From assembly GCF_032362555.1 (NCBI RefSeq), contig NC_083505.1:10159501-10223500 (forward strand): a DNA stretch of 64,000 nt, written 5' to 3'. The notes beneath the pieces are model-generated. The model saw only the letters and a list, made by a program, of their open reading frames with translations. It searched no databases and was not told the DNA's origin. Both the position numbers and the translations under genes were made by a program. Source of the stretch: Amyelois transitella. Its lineage: Eukaryota; Arthropoda; Insecta; Lepidoptera; Pyralidae. Shown piece by piece: positions 35,941 through 48,192 of the stretch. Numbering within the stretch: position 1 is the first letter of the stretch; every line of letters starts with the position of its first letter.

Positions 35941-37313
35941 AATCAGTTATAATTGAATTAGGTATATATTTGCTCTTCCGTTTATTTTTAACCCTAAAAT
36001 AATATTATGAATAAGTTAGTACCTTAATAACCATATAAAAAATAATCTAGCGCATGGTACAGGAATGAATATTGTTAATGTGACGGACATTCCCATATTT
36101 CAATGTACATGAAATGAAATTAACCGAATGGCGCCTGTGGGCCGCCCTTCGGATCGAAACAATACACGGACTGTGAATAAAATTAAAAATATCACATTGT
36201 GCCTAATTTTACATAAAGGGTCGGCTCACCCCCTAGAGGTCAAACCTTCGTTTTCACTGTTTTAAATTTATCCAAAAAAATATTATATTTCACGAGTGAA
36301 AAACTCAATTATGTCGGTATGAAAATATATTTCTTTAATGACCTAAATGTATATTTTACAAGGACTTTTGGATAATGGTACTTATATAAACGTTAGCAGC
36401 CTTATATCTAAGTCAATACGTCTGATGGTTGAAAACACATTACAACTACATATCTTGTAAAAAAAACTCATAATGAAATACATAATTCTGTTAAGTTCAC
36501 TAAATTATGCTATTAACTAAAAGTAATTTTAGAAATGTATCCTTTCAAGAGTAGGTATTGCCCATAAGCTAAGACTATAAAATAAACAAGTACATGTATC
36601 AGTACAATTTCACACCATATTTAAATTTGGAATTTATTATTGCAAATTCAAATTGTCATACGTTTGGTAAATCCAGTCAGATTTACTAAGCCCGCCCATG
36701 ACTGAACTGTGTGAATTGGATTGCACGACCTGGTTGCCCTAACTAAACTACATTACCGGCTCAGGATAACAGGGTGACATTAGATTATCTTCATCGTTAC
36801 TGTTATTAAGTATAAATGAATTTATTGCTACTGTGTTATCATTTATGAAGACTTATCTGGCTAAGTTTTTGCTTAAGATAATAATTTTCGTAGCTTAGCA
36901 ATTTTTATGCGAATTTTTGATAAAATTATAGGAATTACGAATTTTCTCAGACGTGGAATCCGGACAGAATAATTTTTGCCCCTGTATTTCCTATTCCAAC
37001 AAAATCTTTATAACAGTTTTTGAAAACGTGAGTAGGTATATATGGTTTCACTCTTTTATAAAATATACTACCTAATAAAAACATGCTTCGGATGTATTCT
37101 ACAGTTCGAAGACATGAAGATACGAAGGTACTGATGTTATGTTCATTAATTTTTTAATCATTGGAGTAGTTTTTATTTCTGTCTATATTTCTATCATATC
37201 GCTATTTTAACTTTTAACCTCAATTAGTAATTAGTCAATGACCGACCTCGTATGATAATAAAATTAGGTAAATGTTATCTTTTTTGTTAAGTTTTTATCG
37301 ATCTTTATTTCGA

Positions 37314-37319
37314 TATTTT
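37314..37319 (-). terminator. Polyadenylation signal of the CLIP-like peptide gene
   Basis: AATAAA on the minus strand, about 120 bases past the stop codon. Confidence 0.4.
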
Positions 37320-37369
37320 CACTAACCCAACGACATACATGTCATTAGTTATACATTAATATTCAGTAT

Positions 37370-37436
37370 TTTCGAGACTGTTGGCTCTGCCTACTCCGTA
37401 AGGTATAAAGACATAATAATATTTATATGTATGTAA
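37370..37436 (+). repeat. SINE (TATG-tail family), 3' end only, in the 3' UTR of the CLIP-like gene
   Basis: 'ACTGTTGGCTCTGCCTACTC' then a (TATG) tail that ends 3 bases from the minus-strand stop codon at 37440. The transcript's 3' untranslated region would therefore be almost entirely repeat-derived. Confidence 0.7.
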
Positions 37437-37439
37437 CGG

Positions 37440-39611
37440 TTATTGATTAAATATATCCACTGGCTGTACCCTAGTCCGGAAGACCTTGCAGCAAACGTGG
37501 TCTCTCTCCTGGTCACACGTTTCTGCCGAGTCTTCCATCAGCTGGTTCCATCGGCATGCTTTGGATTCCAGGCAAATCCCGTTGCCTTTTGCACAGAACA
37601 TCAGATGCAACTCTGTAATTTAAAAAAATAAACAAACATTAAAAATCTTTATTTAACAAACTACTTACCAAAATCAAATCGGAATGAAATAACAAATAGA
37701 AATGCCGCATTTAACTAGATACTTTAGGAATAATGTATCATCATCATGCATCGCATGCAACTTTATGCATCTGTAAAGCTATCAAATGAATGTTTTAAAG
37801 TCTAAATGATTTCTTTGCCGTAATCTAGTGTATTACCCAGAATAAGAAAGAATTGTATAATAAGACTCAAATATAACTAGATCAAAAAGTTAAAAAGATT
37901 TATTTTCCATAACTAGCACAATTAGGTGCGAGGTCTACCTTTTCATTTGATCTATGTTTTACAGTACAATCTCCCTAAAAAGAAAACAAACCTTTTTGCG
38001 GGCAGAGTCGTGTAAAAATACTGCATGAATGCCAGATTGTGTCGATAAATTATTCACAAAACCCAACTGAAATCCTTTGAATGAATTTTTAATTCTTTGA
38101 TATATAAATTCTTTGTTCGCCGTATGTTTTAATGATCCTCTCCAGTGATGTGAGTTCGTAATCAGGACGCCACCAAGAGGATGATGAACAAATGGCTTTA
38201 TATACAAAAGGTTTATAAATATCTCGTACTTATTTCTTGTGGTGCTAACGTAGCATCGTTGAACAGTCAGCATTTAAAGCTAGATAACTTACGTGACTCT
38301 AAGTCTTACCAACTGTTTTAAGTTATTCTAAGTTGGAATTGGAGCTGCGGTCTAACTCAACCTAACAGCGGCCAGTCCGAGTCTGCCAAGTATCTGATTC
38401 AGCGATTCTCCTTCAACTTCTAAAGCGAATTTATATCGAAAAGAACAACTTACAACTCCATTCGTGTGGAATTTTACAAGTGTTGGCCAAGCGAAATAAT
38501 TCTTAGATTTTATGCCGTTTAATAATCTTGAAAATTCTTTAAAATCAAGATCAAATGATGATTTAGATTAATGTGTTAATTGTTTCAAGAACAGAAAGGT
38601 AAAACGTCCGCAAAACATTATTAAAAAAAAATGTGAAATTTTATTCTTCTAGTACCTATACGAGTGTACAACGCTTTGCATGCTTTTGTACTTTAATATC
38701 ATCCATAGGGTAGTAACCTAAAAGTTAATGAAAATGTAAAATACCAAATAATTTTCTAGTTTCATCTTTACACCCAATAAGTCCATTACTAGAAGGATAG
38801 GCTTACAAACTTGGAAATTTTTTTTAGGCGATGGACTAGCAACCTGTCACTATTTGAATGTCAATTCTATCATTAAGCCAAATAGCTGAACGTAGCCATT
38901 CAGCCTTTTATAGACTGTTGGCTCTGTCTACCCCGCAAGAGATATAGACGTGACCATATGTATGTATGTATATGTCCATTACTATTCGCTTGAGTTGTGA
39001 TATACCTAATTGTGTTCCAGCGGGCGGGGTGCAAATTAGCGTTTCATAATTAGTAAAGTTAAGAACACGTTCTGAAAATTCGCTTTGTTAAATTACCCGC
39101 CAGGCAAGTTAGTATTTACGTTGACTTTATGACCCATGTCAGTTTGTATGCACTCGTATGCACACGTGAGCAAAATGTGAAACAAGTGCAGGGCTATAGT
39201 AAGCGCTGCTTTTGAAATGCAGGTAGGTACAGTTGACGGCAGATTTACCTACTTTACTTATGCAAGTACATTGTGGTTTATCAGCTTCTTGCTTTCGCGT
39301 ATAAAATTGTCTACTGACTGACAATCAAATAGGAATAGTACTTTTTATCGGGATTATAAACGGGGCATTTTCCTTATTACCTTTTTAGAAAAAACATGGC
39401 AAATTTAACTAGCGTAAAGTCAATTCTTATAGTGTCCATTCGGTGGTTGCATTAATAAAACTAGTATAAGTATAAATAAATATGTCTACTTACTTGTGCC
39501 TCTCTTTTCTCTACTATTGTGCACTTTTATTAAATAGTCCAATGCCTGTGATCCTAAAAACTGCACAGCAAGCAACGCATAACAAATAAGCACTACTTTC
39601 GATCGAAACAT
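37440..39611 (-). CDS. Secreted prepropeptide with a CLIP-like six-cysteine domain, 2 exons
   Basis: Minus exons 39611-39494 and 37612-37440, joined by good splice sites (ACAA|GTAAGT; TTACAG|AG), give 96 residues in phase; each exon alone is too short to stand out. The N-terminus is a textbook signal peptide (MFRSKVVLICYALLAVQFLG, cleavage near residue 23). A short pro-segment follows, ending in REKR at residues 34-37, a furin-type site. The mature part of about 59 residues has six cysteines at 46, 53, 59, 72, 80 and 81 (C-x6-C-x5-C-x12-C-x7-CC). The C-x5-C in the middle and the final CC are the signature of arthropod CLIP domains, which pair Cys 1-5, 2-4 and 3-6. Unlike clip-serine proteases no catalytic domain follows: translation stops 15 residues after CC. 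It may act as a free CLIP peptide in haemolymph signalling or immunity; that is inference. It could also be a different disulfide-rich fold. Confidence 0.78.
38792..38972 (+). repeat. SINE (TATG-tail family), lacking the 5' head
   Basis: 'GATAGGCTTACAAACTTGGA' to 'TATGTATGTATATG', in the intron of the CLIP-like peptide gene, antisense to it. Confidence 0.85.
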
Positions 39612-39814
39612 TGTGGTATTGTTATCGACAACACAATCGATTTGGCGACGAAGAACAATCTAAACAGTAATTAACTTGTATTGTGCCTTTGCACCTGTAA
39701 AGAGCTACTATGTACAGTCGTGGAAGTAAGCCGATAGTAGTACAGAGGACGAAATAAAGATTAAATTATCCATTATTCGATAAGAATAATCCTAAAATTA
39801 AAAATCTTGTAGTA

Positions 39815-39960
39815 ATTATTTTGTCGAAGGGCCAGTAACCTGAAAATATTCAAATCTCAATTTGTTATTACCTACCAACAAACAAAGCTTTTCAGTATTT
39901 TCAAAACGGTTGGCTCTGTCTACGGGGGTAAGGGATACAGACGTAATAATGTGTATGTGT
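39815..39960 (+). repeat. SINE (TATG-tail family), decayed
   Basis: 'GTCGAAGGGCCAGTAACCTG', 'CGGTTGGCTCTGTCTACGGG' and a tail at about 39950, just upstream of the CLIP-like gene. Confidence 0.65.
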
Positions 39961-40689
39961 TGGTAATAGGAATACAAATGAAAATCTCTATTCCGAACAA
40001 ATTATATTCATATAAAGAATTTTTCTAAATTGACAAAACTGTGCACATACAATTTTCTTTTTCTGTGGAAGCTTTTGTTGAAGGTTGACTTTGACACTTT
40101 ATCGGTGGACACCTGCTCCTGCCCAAAGAGGGATAGGCGACTAGGACAAACGCCAGGATGAGAATAGCGATAATTGATTTAAGTCTAGTTTGATCATCAT
40201 AGTCAAACCTGTATATATATAAAAAAACCCTTCCGTTACTGAAATACTTATTATGATGCCTAGGGGTGCATTAAGAGAGGATTTCCCTTATCACGAGAAC
40301 AGAAATTATCATTTTTGATTTACGCGGCACGAGCCGCGGGCGAACGTATGTAAAAAAAAAATTAAATAATTTTTTTTATCAAAATTATTTTCTTCAACAG
40401 TGCTAAGCGTATATATGAAAAGAACGGCTTGGCTTTTTCTTTTGTGCCAACGGGATTCCAGATACCAATTACGTTCTTTATACACATTCATCCCTAATCA
40501 TAATATAGGTACATACTGAATGAAAAGCCCTTAATTTCCCTCACCTTGACAACGCCTATTGATTCGGAACGCTGCATGTACGTTTCTTTGAAATCAATGT
40601 GATATAGAGAGAGGATTTGTTCAAATTAATTTACTTTTTCACAATTTTTTCATTTGATTTTCCATTCTTAGCACGGGTAAGTCTTTCAT

Positions 40690-40920
40690 ACCAACATACA
40701 ATCACGTCCATATACCTTACGGGGTAGACAGAGCCAACAGTCTTTTCACGACTGTTGGCTGTTTCTTTCATTCCATAATTTATTTGTAAGGAAGCAGTAC
40801 GAGTAGTAGGTATCTACTTTTATACCAACAGTCCCGAAAAGTCTGAAAGGCCAAGTTCGGCTGTGTAGCTTAATGGAGAAATTCACATAGTGACAGGTTG
40901 CCAGCCCATCGAATAAAAGA
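40690..40920 (-). repeat. SINE (TATG-tail family), internally rearranged
   Basis: Starts as a normal minus copy ('ATACCTTACGGGGTAGACAG'), then an inverted piece 'GACTGTTGGCTGTTTC' interrupts it, and the minus copy resumes ('CAGTCCCGAAAAGTCTGAAA' to 'ACAGGTTGCCAGCCCATCG'). The inversion produces a local hairpin AGCCAACAGTC/GACTGTTGGCT. Confidence 0.8.
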
Positions 40921-41336
40921 TAGTTTTGCTGCGATTTTACAATCTTCAAAGGAAGCAAAGCAACTGGCATGCACTATATTTTTTCATCGCTACCAAAAAT
41001 TTTATGCTAAAATACCTATCGCGGTTTATTTGAGGAAATCGTATACTTCAGTTAATTTGGACCGTAGCTATCAAATTTTAATTGATATCGGGCGTGGTTC
41101 GTTTATCTCGCAGCTCTAATTATACTCTGTGATTAATATTGGATTCCAGTTTAATTCTCTAGTGTCGCATCCAACAATCCATTCCCGATACGAATTAATT
41201 ACTAAATTATTACACTATAGAATTATTTATGCCTTTATTAAGCTTGAGAGTGAAATTCATTCACCTAGAGTGTTTTCGGTCATTGTATTCGTTGAATATT
41301 AAAATGGATTTTTAAACATTTAGGTAATACTTTTAT

Positions 41337-41450
41337 CACCCGCGACTCCGCCCGCGTGAAAGGCCTACGTTCTTTTACGTACTCTATCTACTCGTTAATA
41401 TTTAAAGTTTCATACATATCGGTTCAGTGGTTATGACGTAAATGTCTTTA
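41337..41450 (+). repeat. CTAG/CCCGC-headed repeat fragment
   Basis: 'CACCCGCGACTCCGCCCGCG' followed by 'TTTCATACATATCGGTTCAG' matches the repeat class at 5277 and 55346. Confidence 0.6.
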
Positions 41451-43782
41451 TTATTATTAAATTTGTCTAAGAATCTACTTGCAATTTGAATTTAACACAT
41501 AGCTGCTTAAAAGGTAAATTCAGTATCACCTCACAATCTTATATCTTAACATTCCGCTATCATCCACCTAGGTACATTAACCTTTAAAACAAAGTTTTAT
41601 TTTAAATTCCTCAATTGTATAAACATAATTAAACTTCACTTGCATGCTAATGTTTTAACCCCATAAGGCAGATTCTGATGAAAAATGAGAAAAACTACCT
41701 CGTTTTTATTGGAGGACTTATCCCTCCCGCAAATAGATATATTTTCTACTGTATTCCTCTAAGGCTAGAAAGACACGCTACATTGGACGTCTGAAATGTA
41801 GCTTTATTTTTCTTATTTTTCCGGGACCGAATACACGCTTTAAAGCGAATTGAGCAACTAGGAACAAAGATGAAAGCGAGATAATGACAAATTCCCTAAA
41901 TTAGGTATTCTTCCGTAATTTCATGTTTTAATTTGGTATCCAGAAAAATATCTAGATCCGCGGGATCGTAAATCCCGTCAATATCGGGATTGACTATTGA
42001 TACTAAAAATTGTGTGGCATTTGGTACTACTATAAATTGTGTGGTAGTACCTACTTACAATATTGAAACTCATTTTTTAAATTAAATACTTATATACAGT
42101 TACGAACAATTAAAATAAAACTTTTAATCGCATCAATTACAGTATAAAATTATCTCGTGTAGGAAGACCGTTATAGTGAAATTGAGCTTCTTCGGCGCAA
42201 CGCTCTGGGGGCGTGCCAAAGACGCTGCACTTTGCATTATTATAGTGTAAGAAGACTTAAATTATTCTATAAAATATCTCTTATATTCATGAATTTAAAC
42301 ACTTATAGGTATGAAAAATGCTTCTTAATAATAATACATTGAAAATTAAAATAACTTAAAAAATAAATAAACACGAAAATATCTATTCGTGTCTATTTAT
42401 TTTGATGAACCTTTTTTCTTGTATTATAGCTATTAAGCCTGAGCAACATACCTATACTAATTTAACAAGAACTGAAGTGTTACCTTGACAAAAACTATTC
42501 CAACAGTTTGAAGCCATGAAAAGCTCGTTTAATAAAAAGAATATACCTAAGTTAACTTATCTAATTACCCTAAGTGAAGTTGATAAATTAATTACTGGAC
42601 ACTTGAAGAGATTTCAAAAGTGTCAGTATTGCATCCTTTTTAGTGAGAACGTTAAATACAAAGAAACCTTTTTCGACTTCGGAAACTTTGGCGTATAAAA
42701 ATGTCACTGGCGGGTCATCTGGAAGTCACCCCCACAAAATATCCGACCCGCGTTGTCGGGCACAAGTTTGGATTGGGATAAAATTAAATATGTGTTAGCT
42801 ACGATATAAGTAGTGGGATTTGTGCGGATAAAAAACAGGTTAACAATTTAGGTTATGAACTATAAAAAGACATATTGTTTTAGTTTTTGCGCTGCATGTT
42901 TTCTGAATTATGTATAAGAAAAGCAATAACTATAACTTAAATATTTCTTTACACTACGTACTTTACAAGTACGTTGCACAATGAGTACCACATATACATA
43001 TGTAAAACTTTATGTAAATGGGAACTGCGGTACTTAAACCGACAAGCTTAAATAATTACATTTTTGAATGTAGTTAAAGCGAAAGAAGTAATGGAGAACC
43101 AGTTAGGTAATACCAAGAATCCAACAGAGGCAAGTAAAGCCTATAAATTTCTAATTCTTCGAAATTAAGTACAGTTCTTATGACGACGAATAACAGTCGC
43201 CAATGCAACTTAAGTGTTGTCCATATATGCAATAGTTACGCCTATATAATCGAGGATTTTAACCAGATTTAATTTACACACACATTTTAAAGAACGCAAG
43301 CTAAAAGCTTTTAAGAATTCGCTCCAACGTTCTAAATTACGAAGTTCCCAGGTCTTTTTAAGAAGCGTTTCAAGCAGAACCTATGGGTGTAGAAACGAGT
43401 GCGGGGCAACGAACCGTTTCTCGGGAACCTAGCGAGAAACCGCCGGGCACGCGAAACGGGGTAAATAGCAAAAAATGCAGATATATTTTTTACGCGCGCT
43501 AGCTTGTGCCATCGTCCGCATTGACTCATAAAACGGAACGTCTTTTTAATGCAATTATATCGTTTCAAATAATTTATGTTACAATGTAATTGTACTTGTT
43601 TTATCGATATCTGAATTATACCTATATAAAGTTTGTAGAGACGGATATACCTAACCCTGGAGTAACATAAATTCAAAGACGGGCTTGTCAATAAAATTAG
43701 GAAATTAATTAATGTGCTTTAAATAAGTATACAAGATGTCTACTTAACAATAATCTTAAAAATCATTCTACTTAAAAATCAT

Positions 43783-43860
43783 CTTTCCCGGAAGGGCAGG
43801 CAGAGACTACGTCTGTCTACTTCATACAAGCTCGTCGGTTTATTGTATCTACCTTGTACT
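43783..43860 (-). repeat. 3'-end fragment of non-LTR retrotransposon
   Basis: 'CTTTCCCGGAAGGGCAGGCA' and 'CATACAAGCTCGTCGGTTTA' match the LINE 3' tail. Confidence 0.55.
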
Positions 43861-44139
43861 TACACCTTTTCTTACCTTAGGAATAATATAATTCAATGAA
43901 ACATAATTTTTATAAGTGTAGCGTCGATTTTAAAATTCAGCCGGCGCCACGCCATGAAATGAAATCAACCGTGAACTTTGCATTCAGAAGAGCTTCAAAT
44001 TTACATTTCACGGAGCTTGTATTTTACCATCACAAAAATATTGTAAATCAAGAAAGAAAAACAGTTGGAAAACTCCGTTGCAACTTAAGGAACGAGACGT
44101 AAACAATAAGATCCATTTTCATAAATTTCTGGCGACTAA

Positions 44140-44245
44140 ACTACATACATATATCACGTCTTTATTCCTCACAGGGTAGACAGTCAATATTCTCAAATGT
44201 AAATTTTAGCTGTATAGCTTAATGATAAAATTGAGATACAAAAAA
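44140..44245 (-). repeat. SINE (TATG-tail family), tail end only
   Basis: 'CATACATATATCACGTCTTT', 'CACAGGGTAGACAG' and 'CTTAATGATAAAATTGAGAT'. Confidence 0.65.
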
Positions 44246-44587
44246 TAACACTTACACAGTCCCAATGGTCGTTGCTAAATATTTGAAGGCGCCGCACTGC
44301 GCACGTCTTAAATAATACATGGCTGCCCACGGCGGTGAATTTTTTACGGGTTTACTAGACCTAAGGGCCCGAAGGCTGACTTTATGTTTTTCTCTGCCGC
44401 CACTGGTTATATTTTTCACGTTGTATATGTTGCGTTTATTTCACGTTGTCGGCACTCATTCATCCAGTGCAAGCTTCCATGATGGTATTGGCTTGGTAGC
44501 AAAGGAAAAAAAATATGTGCCAGCTTCTTCTCTTCCTGTGCTGATTGTAAAACTCAATCACTGAAAAAGATAATAAACTTAAGATTA

Positions 44588-44715
44588 TTTTTTAAGCGAT
44601 GGACTTGCAACGACACTCTTGAATCTTACTTACAGCTGAAGGTGGCCTTTCAGCATTTTTGTGACTATTTCTACGCCGTAAGTGATAAATACGTGATTAT
44701 ATGCATATTCGTTTA
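44588..44715 (+). repeat. SINE (TATG-tail family), decayed
   Basis: 'TTTTTAAGCGATGGACTTGC', 'CAGCTGAAGGTGGCCTTTCA' and 'ACGTGATTATATGCA'. Confidence 0.6.
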
Positions 44716-45702
44716 TAAGTAAGCTGAGAACTTGCGTGTTGAAAATTAAATAATAAATACATACCTACAACTGTTCAATTATTGAATAAAAGAAAAAAAA
44801 AATTAAAATCCAATTTTGAATTTCAATTCGTCATTGGTGTACCAGTAAAATGGTGTAAAACTCGCAATAAAATGGCGGGCTATGTGGCCGTCATCTGACT
44901 TTTATTGCGGCTGTATAAAATACCAATAACAGATACAAATGTGCCGCATTACGAGATAAAATATTAGGTGTTAATATTGTTAAGTGGCTATAGATTGGTT
45001 TTAACATTACAAAGGCTGTTTTAACGTTGTGTGTGGCTGTTTTGAATTAAGAGAATATCTAGTTTTTTTATTAAATCTGAATAATAAAGGACTATGATGC
45101 ACTAAACACTCGCCACGGTGTGGAAGTTGTGAAGTAAATAAATAGGACAAATTACATAGATTGAAATCGTCAAATCACAATAACGTAGTTTCGTAGCACT
45201 GACGTAGCATCGTAGCAATATCGAAGCAATAATAAAATTTTCTTTTGATATAAATTAAAATTCATTTTAGATCTGTAAAAAATATCAAAGATATATAAGT
45301 AAACGATTTGACGTATTTTTTTAAATATTTCCACAACAAAACAAACAAAAATATTTCCCGTTTTAATAATACAAAACATATTTGCGTTGTTAAATTTAGG
45401 CAGTTAGAGGAATATCCATAAACTGAATATGAATAATTGAATATAAAACATAATATAAAAAAAAAAATCACTTTTGCCGCTGGTATCATCTGGTAAATTG
45501 ATAAATAGTCTCGGTGGTATACTGAATAGTACGAGTATTTACTATTTAAAGTGAAGGTATATCGTTAGTGTGTTCCGAAGTGATTAATCACGCTACGTCC
45601 GCATCTGTCGAGTTGGGAACTTCAAGCTTGTTTGCAGGATTTGTCAAAACCCAAACTTGTTAAAGTTTGTTTCACAATTTCTATAAATAAATAGTTTGAT
45701 AT

Positions 45703-45768
45703 GAAACCTATGTAACTGTTTATTCACAGGTTAGGTATAACCTGTGAATAAACAGTTACATAAGTTTC
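45703..45768. repeat. 31-bp inverted repeat with 4-base spacer
   Basis: The left arm begins GAAACCTATGTAACTGTTTA; the right arm is its complement with one mismatch over 31 bp, spacer GGTA. See findings. Confidence 0.9.
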
Positions 45769-47229
45769 TAACAATTTGTAACATATCGTTGTATCCATCC
45801 GAGGCAAAGACTTTTTTCCGGAAAACTTTAGCCGTGAACTCACCTTAGAATCGTACTCCCTCCAAAAAGAATTAGATTGCAAACTTTTAACATAAACAAA
45901 ATTATAATTTCATTTGAGTAGGTTACTTTTTATATTATCTGACAAACACATTTACTAATCTGAAATGCGAAAAAGCTAAAAGAATGAAATTGGGCATTTA
46001 ATTTATAATGACCGCGTAAAGCCTCAGTGTTTCCACCTCATCATAAAAGTTTCGTCCAATAGATTCAACTATAACGTAAACAAAACTTGAAGTTTCCGTT
46101 CGAGAAGTTCCAACAGAAAGTTAGACGGCGCGATTTTGTTTATTCTTTTGAGAGGCGAAAGTTGTTACGGCTCGCGACTCATAAGCCGCTTTGTGATACT
46201 TCACTAAAACCCGAGCCAATAAGGATACAATTTCATTACTGCGTTCGCCAAATAATCACAAACTGAGTACAAGAAAAAACTAATATACTATGTTAAGTTG
46301 TACACTTTTTATTTAACCTCATGAAAGCTTACAAACGACACAGAACATTTAAAAATATCACTTATTATTTATTTTTTATCCCAGGGTATCTACCTACTTA
46401 CATAAAAAAATGGATTTATTTAAAGTTATCGAGAGAGTTTCAAATGTGACCACGACAACCACAATATTTACCTTGCCATTACCATCTTCTGGGTATAGGT
46501 ACTATATACTTTCTTGACATAAACAAGACTAGTGTCCTAAGGTATATAGTAATATAGTACATAATACCAATACTATATACCATGTTTGTCCATTGCAACG
46601 GAACTGTGGTCTAAAGCTGGCCTACGACAAACTTGACCCGAAGCTGATTTCAAATTCTGATTTTAAACCCCTTTGTTTTGAATTTTGACGCTCGAACTAT
46701 TTTATGAAATCAATGACGGCTGAAGGTTTACGTTCTCAAAGGCGACCCCGTTGAATGAGCTGGAATATAAATTAAAATTTTCCACTAGAAGTCCGCATAT
46801 TTTCATTATTGAGACAAAGTCAGCTTTTCTACAAAACATGTTTCTTGTCCCTTGTTTTCTCAGAATTTTGTTCCATCGTTCTGAGGTCAGATCTTTTTGT
46901 TAATTTGTGCCAAAATAATTGATTCTTGGCTATCCCATGCGCGATTTCCAAGGTTCCCCAAGTCTTTCATATTATTGGATTTGTTTGAGGAGTTAAATGT
47001 CAGTATTATAACATGTTCCTATCTTCTACTCTATTCTGTTTGCGTTATCATAAAGACATTCTTCACCCTTCGAAGACTACTACATCAATATTCCGAGGCT
47101 TAGTAGTAATGCAGGAAGCCAAATGCAGTAGACTGACCATAATTTTTTTTTTCCCAATATGTTTGCTATCAAAATGAAAATATCTACCAAACACACCCAC
47201 GGTACAGTAAATAGAATTACGTACGGCTA

Positions 47230-47510
47230 GCGATAAACAAGGTTAGTCGTGGCAGGTCCAGTCCAGAAAGCGATCGACGAATTCGCACGGTTAAGTGCCT
47301 TGCAGTTCACGAATTTGCCAGTGCTAAAATGCAATATGCCGTGCCTTCCCGGCATCCGGTACCGTCGGGTCATCAGGCGCCGTGCACCGAGCTGTTATTT
47401 AATCAAGGGATCGACACGGTACGCTGCAGCCTCTACCCAACCGGTAAATTTGAGAGACAACATTAATAGGACAGGTTGGGGTTTTGAAATCGCTGCCCGA
47501 ATGGAGTGTC
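47230..47510. other. G/C-rich island of unknown role
   Basis: A roughly 280 bp block clearly richer in G+C and CpG than its surroundings, with motifs such as GGCAGGTCC, GCGATCGACG and CCTTCCCGGCATCCGGTACC. Open frames cross it on both strands but none has a recognisable family or splice context. It may be a conserved non-coding element or the remnant of a mobile element. Confidence 0.35.
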
Positions 47511-48192
47511 CATTATTTTTTATTAAGTTATGATTTATGTATTTATGTAGGTCATAATAATTGCGAAAAACGACACAAAATGCAGTACCTAACCCTAACG
47601 GAAAAGTAGATAAAACAGATACTCCCATCGGAAACTCACTTTGTTCTAAAGGATTTAGATACGAGTATCTCACCACTTCCTTATTGGAGAGTAAAATAAC
47701 TGTTTCACCCGCATTCACCCCTTAATGCGGAAAGCGCTGTAGTTTTAGTGTCGGTGATCGAACAGTATCAGTAGGTGTGATTGAAATGCGTAGAGCTGGG
47801 GCCTTAGGTTCAAATTCAAATCCCACCTCCGCCATAGCAATCAACTTGAAAAAAATATCGGTTTGTAGAACTTTTTTGTGAACCGACACATCCGCTTACG
47901 ATAGGCTATTTGACAAAGTTCTAAAAACTATCTTAGGGTATTTATTTGTTTATAAGGAGCCCTACAAAAATACTTTTCTGCCTTTATTACAGCTATTTTA
48001 TTAAAAAATCGAATAAGAAAATTAAATATTCAAATATGCCGCCAAAACGCAACTTTTAGCAATATGGCGGCCATGGCGTGCAGTGACGTAAACGTGTAAA
48101 TATCATACAAAGCTTGTTGGTGTTTCGAAAAGTTTTGATTTTCTCTTGTTTTATTTAACTTGTGCCACGTCATATGTGTGAAAATTATTAAA

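Larger units (their letters stand above)
30300..37310. other. Gene-poor stretch between ADGF and the CLIP-like peptide gene
   Basis: About 7 kb with no supportable gene. It contains SINE scraps (30430-30490), LINE tails (33406-33490, 35160-35240, 35850-35940), A/T-rich sequence and several G/C-richer patches (31490-31690, 34500-34640, 36660-36780) that may be regulatory. The 34,500 patch contains a CACGTG E-box. Confidence 0.55.
39965..47900. other. Gene-poor stretch, repeats only
   Basis: About 8 kb without a supportable gene. Repeats, a 31-bp inverted repeat (45703-45768), and G/C-richer patches at 42170-42235, 43330-43510, 46080-46230 and 47230-47510. Open frames here have no recognisable family or splice partners. 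Confidence 0.55.

Noticed and set aside
43332-43691. 119-codon minus open frame
   Set aside because: Composition is driven by a G/C-rich patch; no family, signal peptide or splice sites. No support as a gene.
44319-44564. 81-codon plus open frame starting MAAHGGEFFTG with one hydrophobic segment
   Set aside because: Could be a single-membrane-span peptide, but nothing else supports it: no promoter, no family, and it sits between SINE scraps.
47249-47718. Overlapping 94- and 107-codon open frames on opposite strands
   Set aside because: Both come from the low stop density of the G/C-rich island at 47230-47510; neither looks like a known protein.
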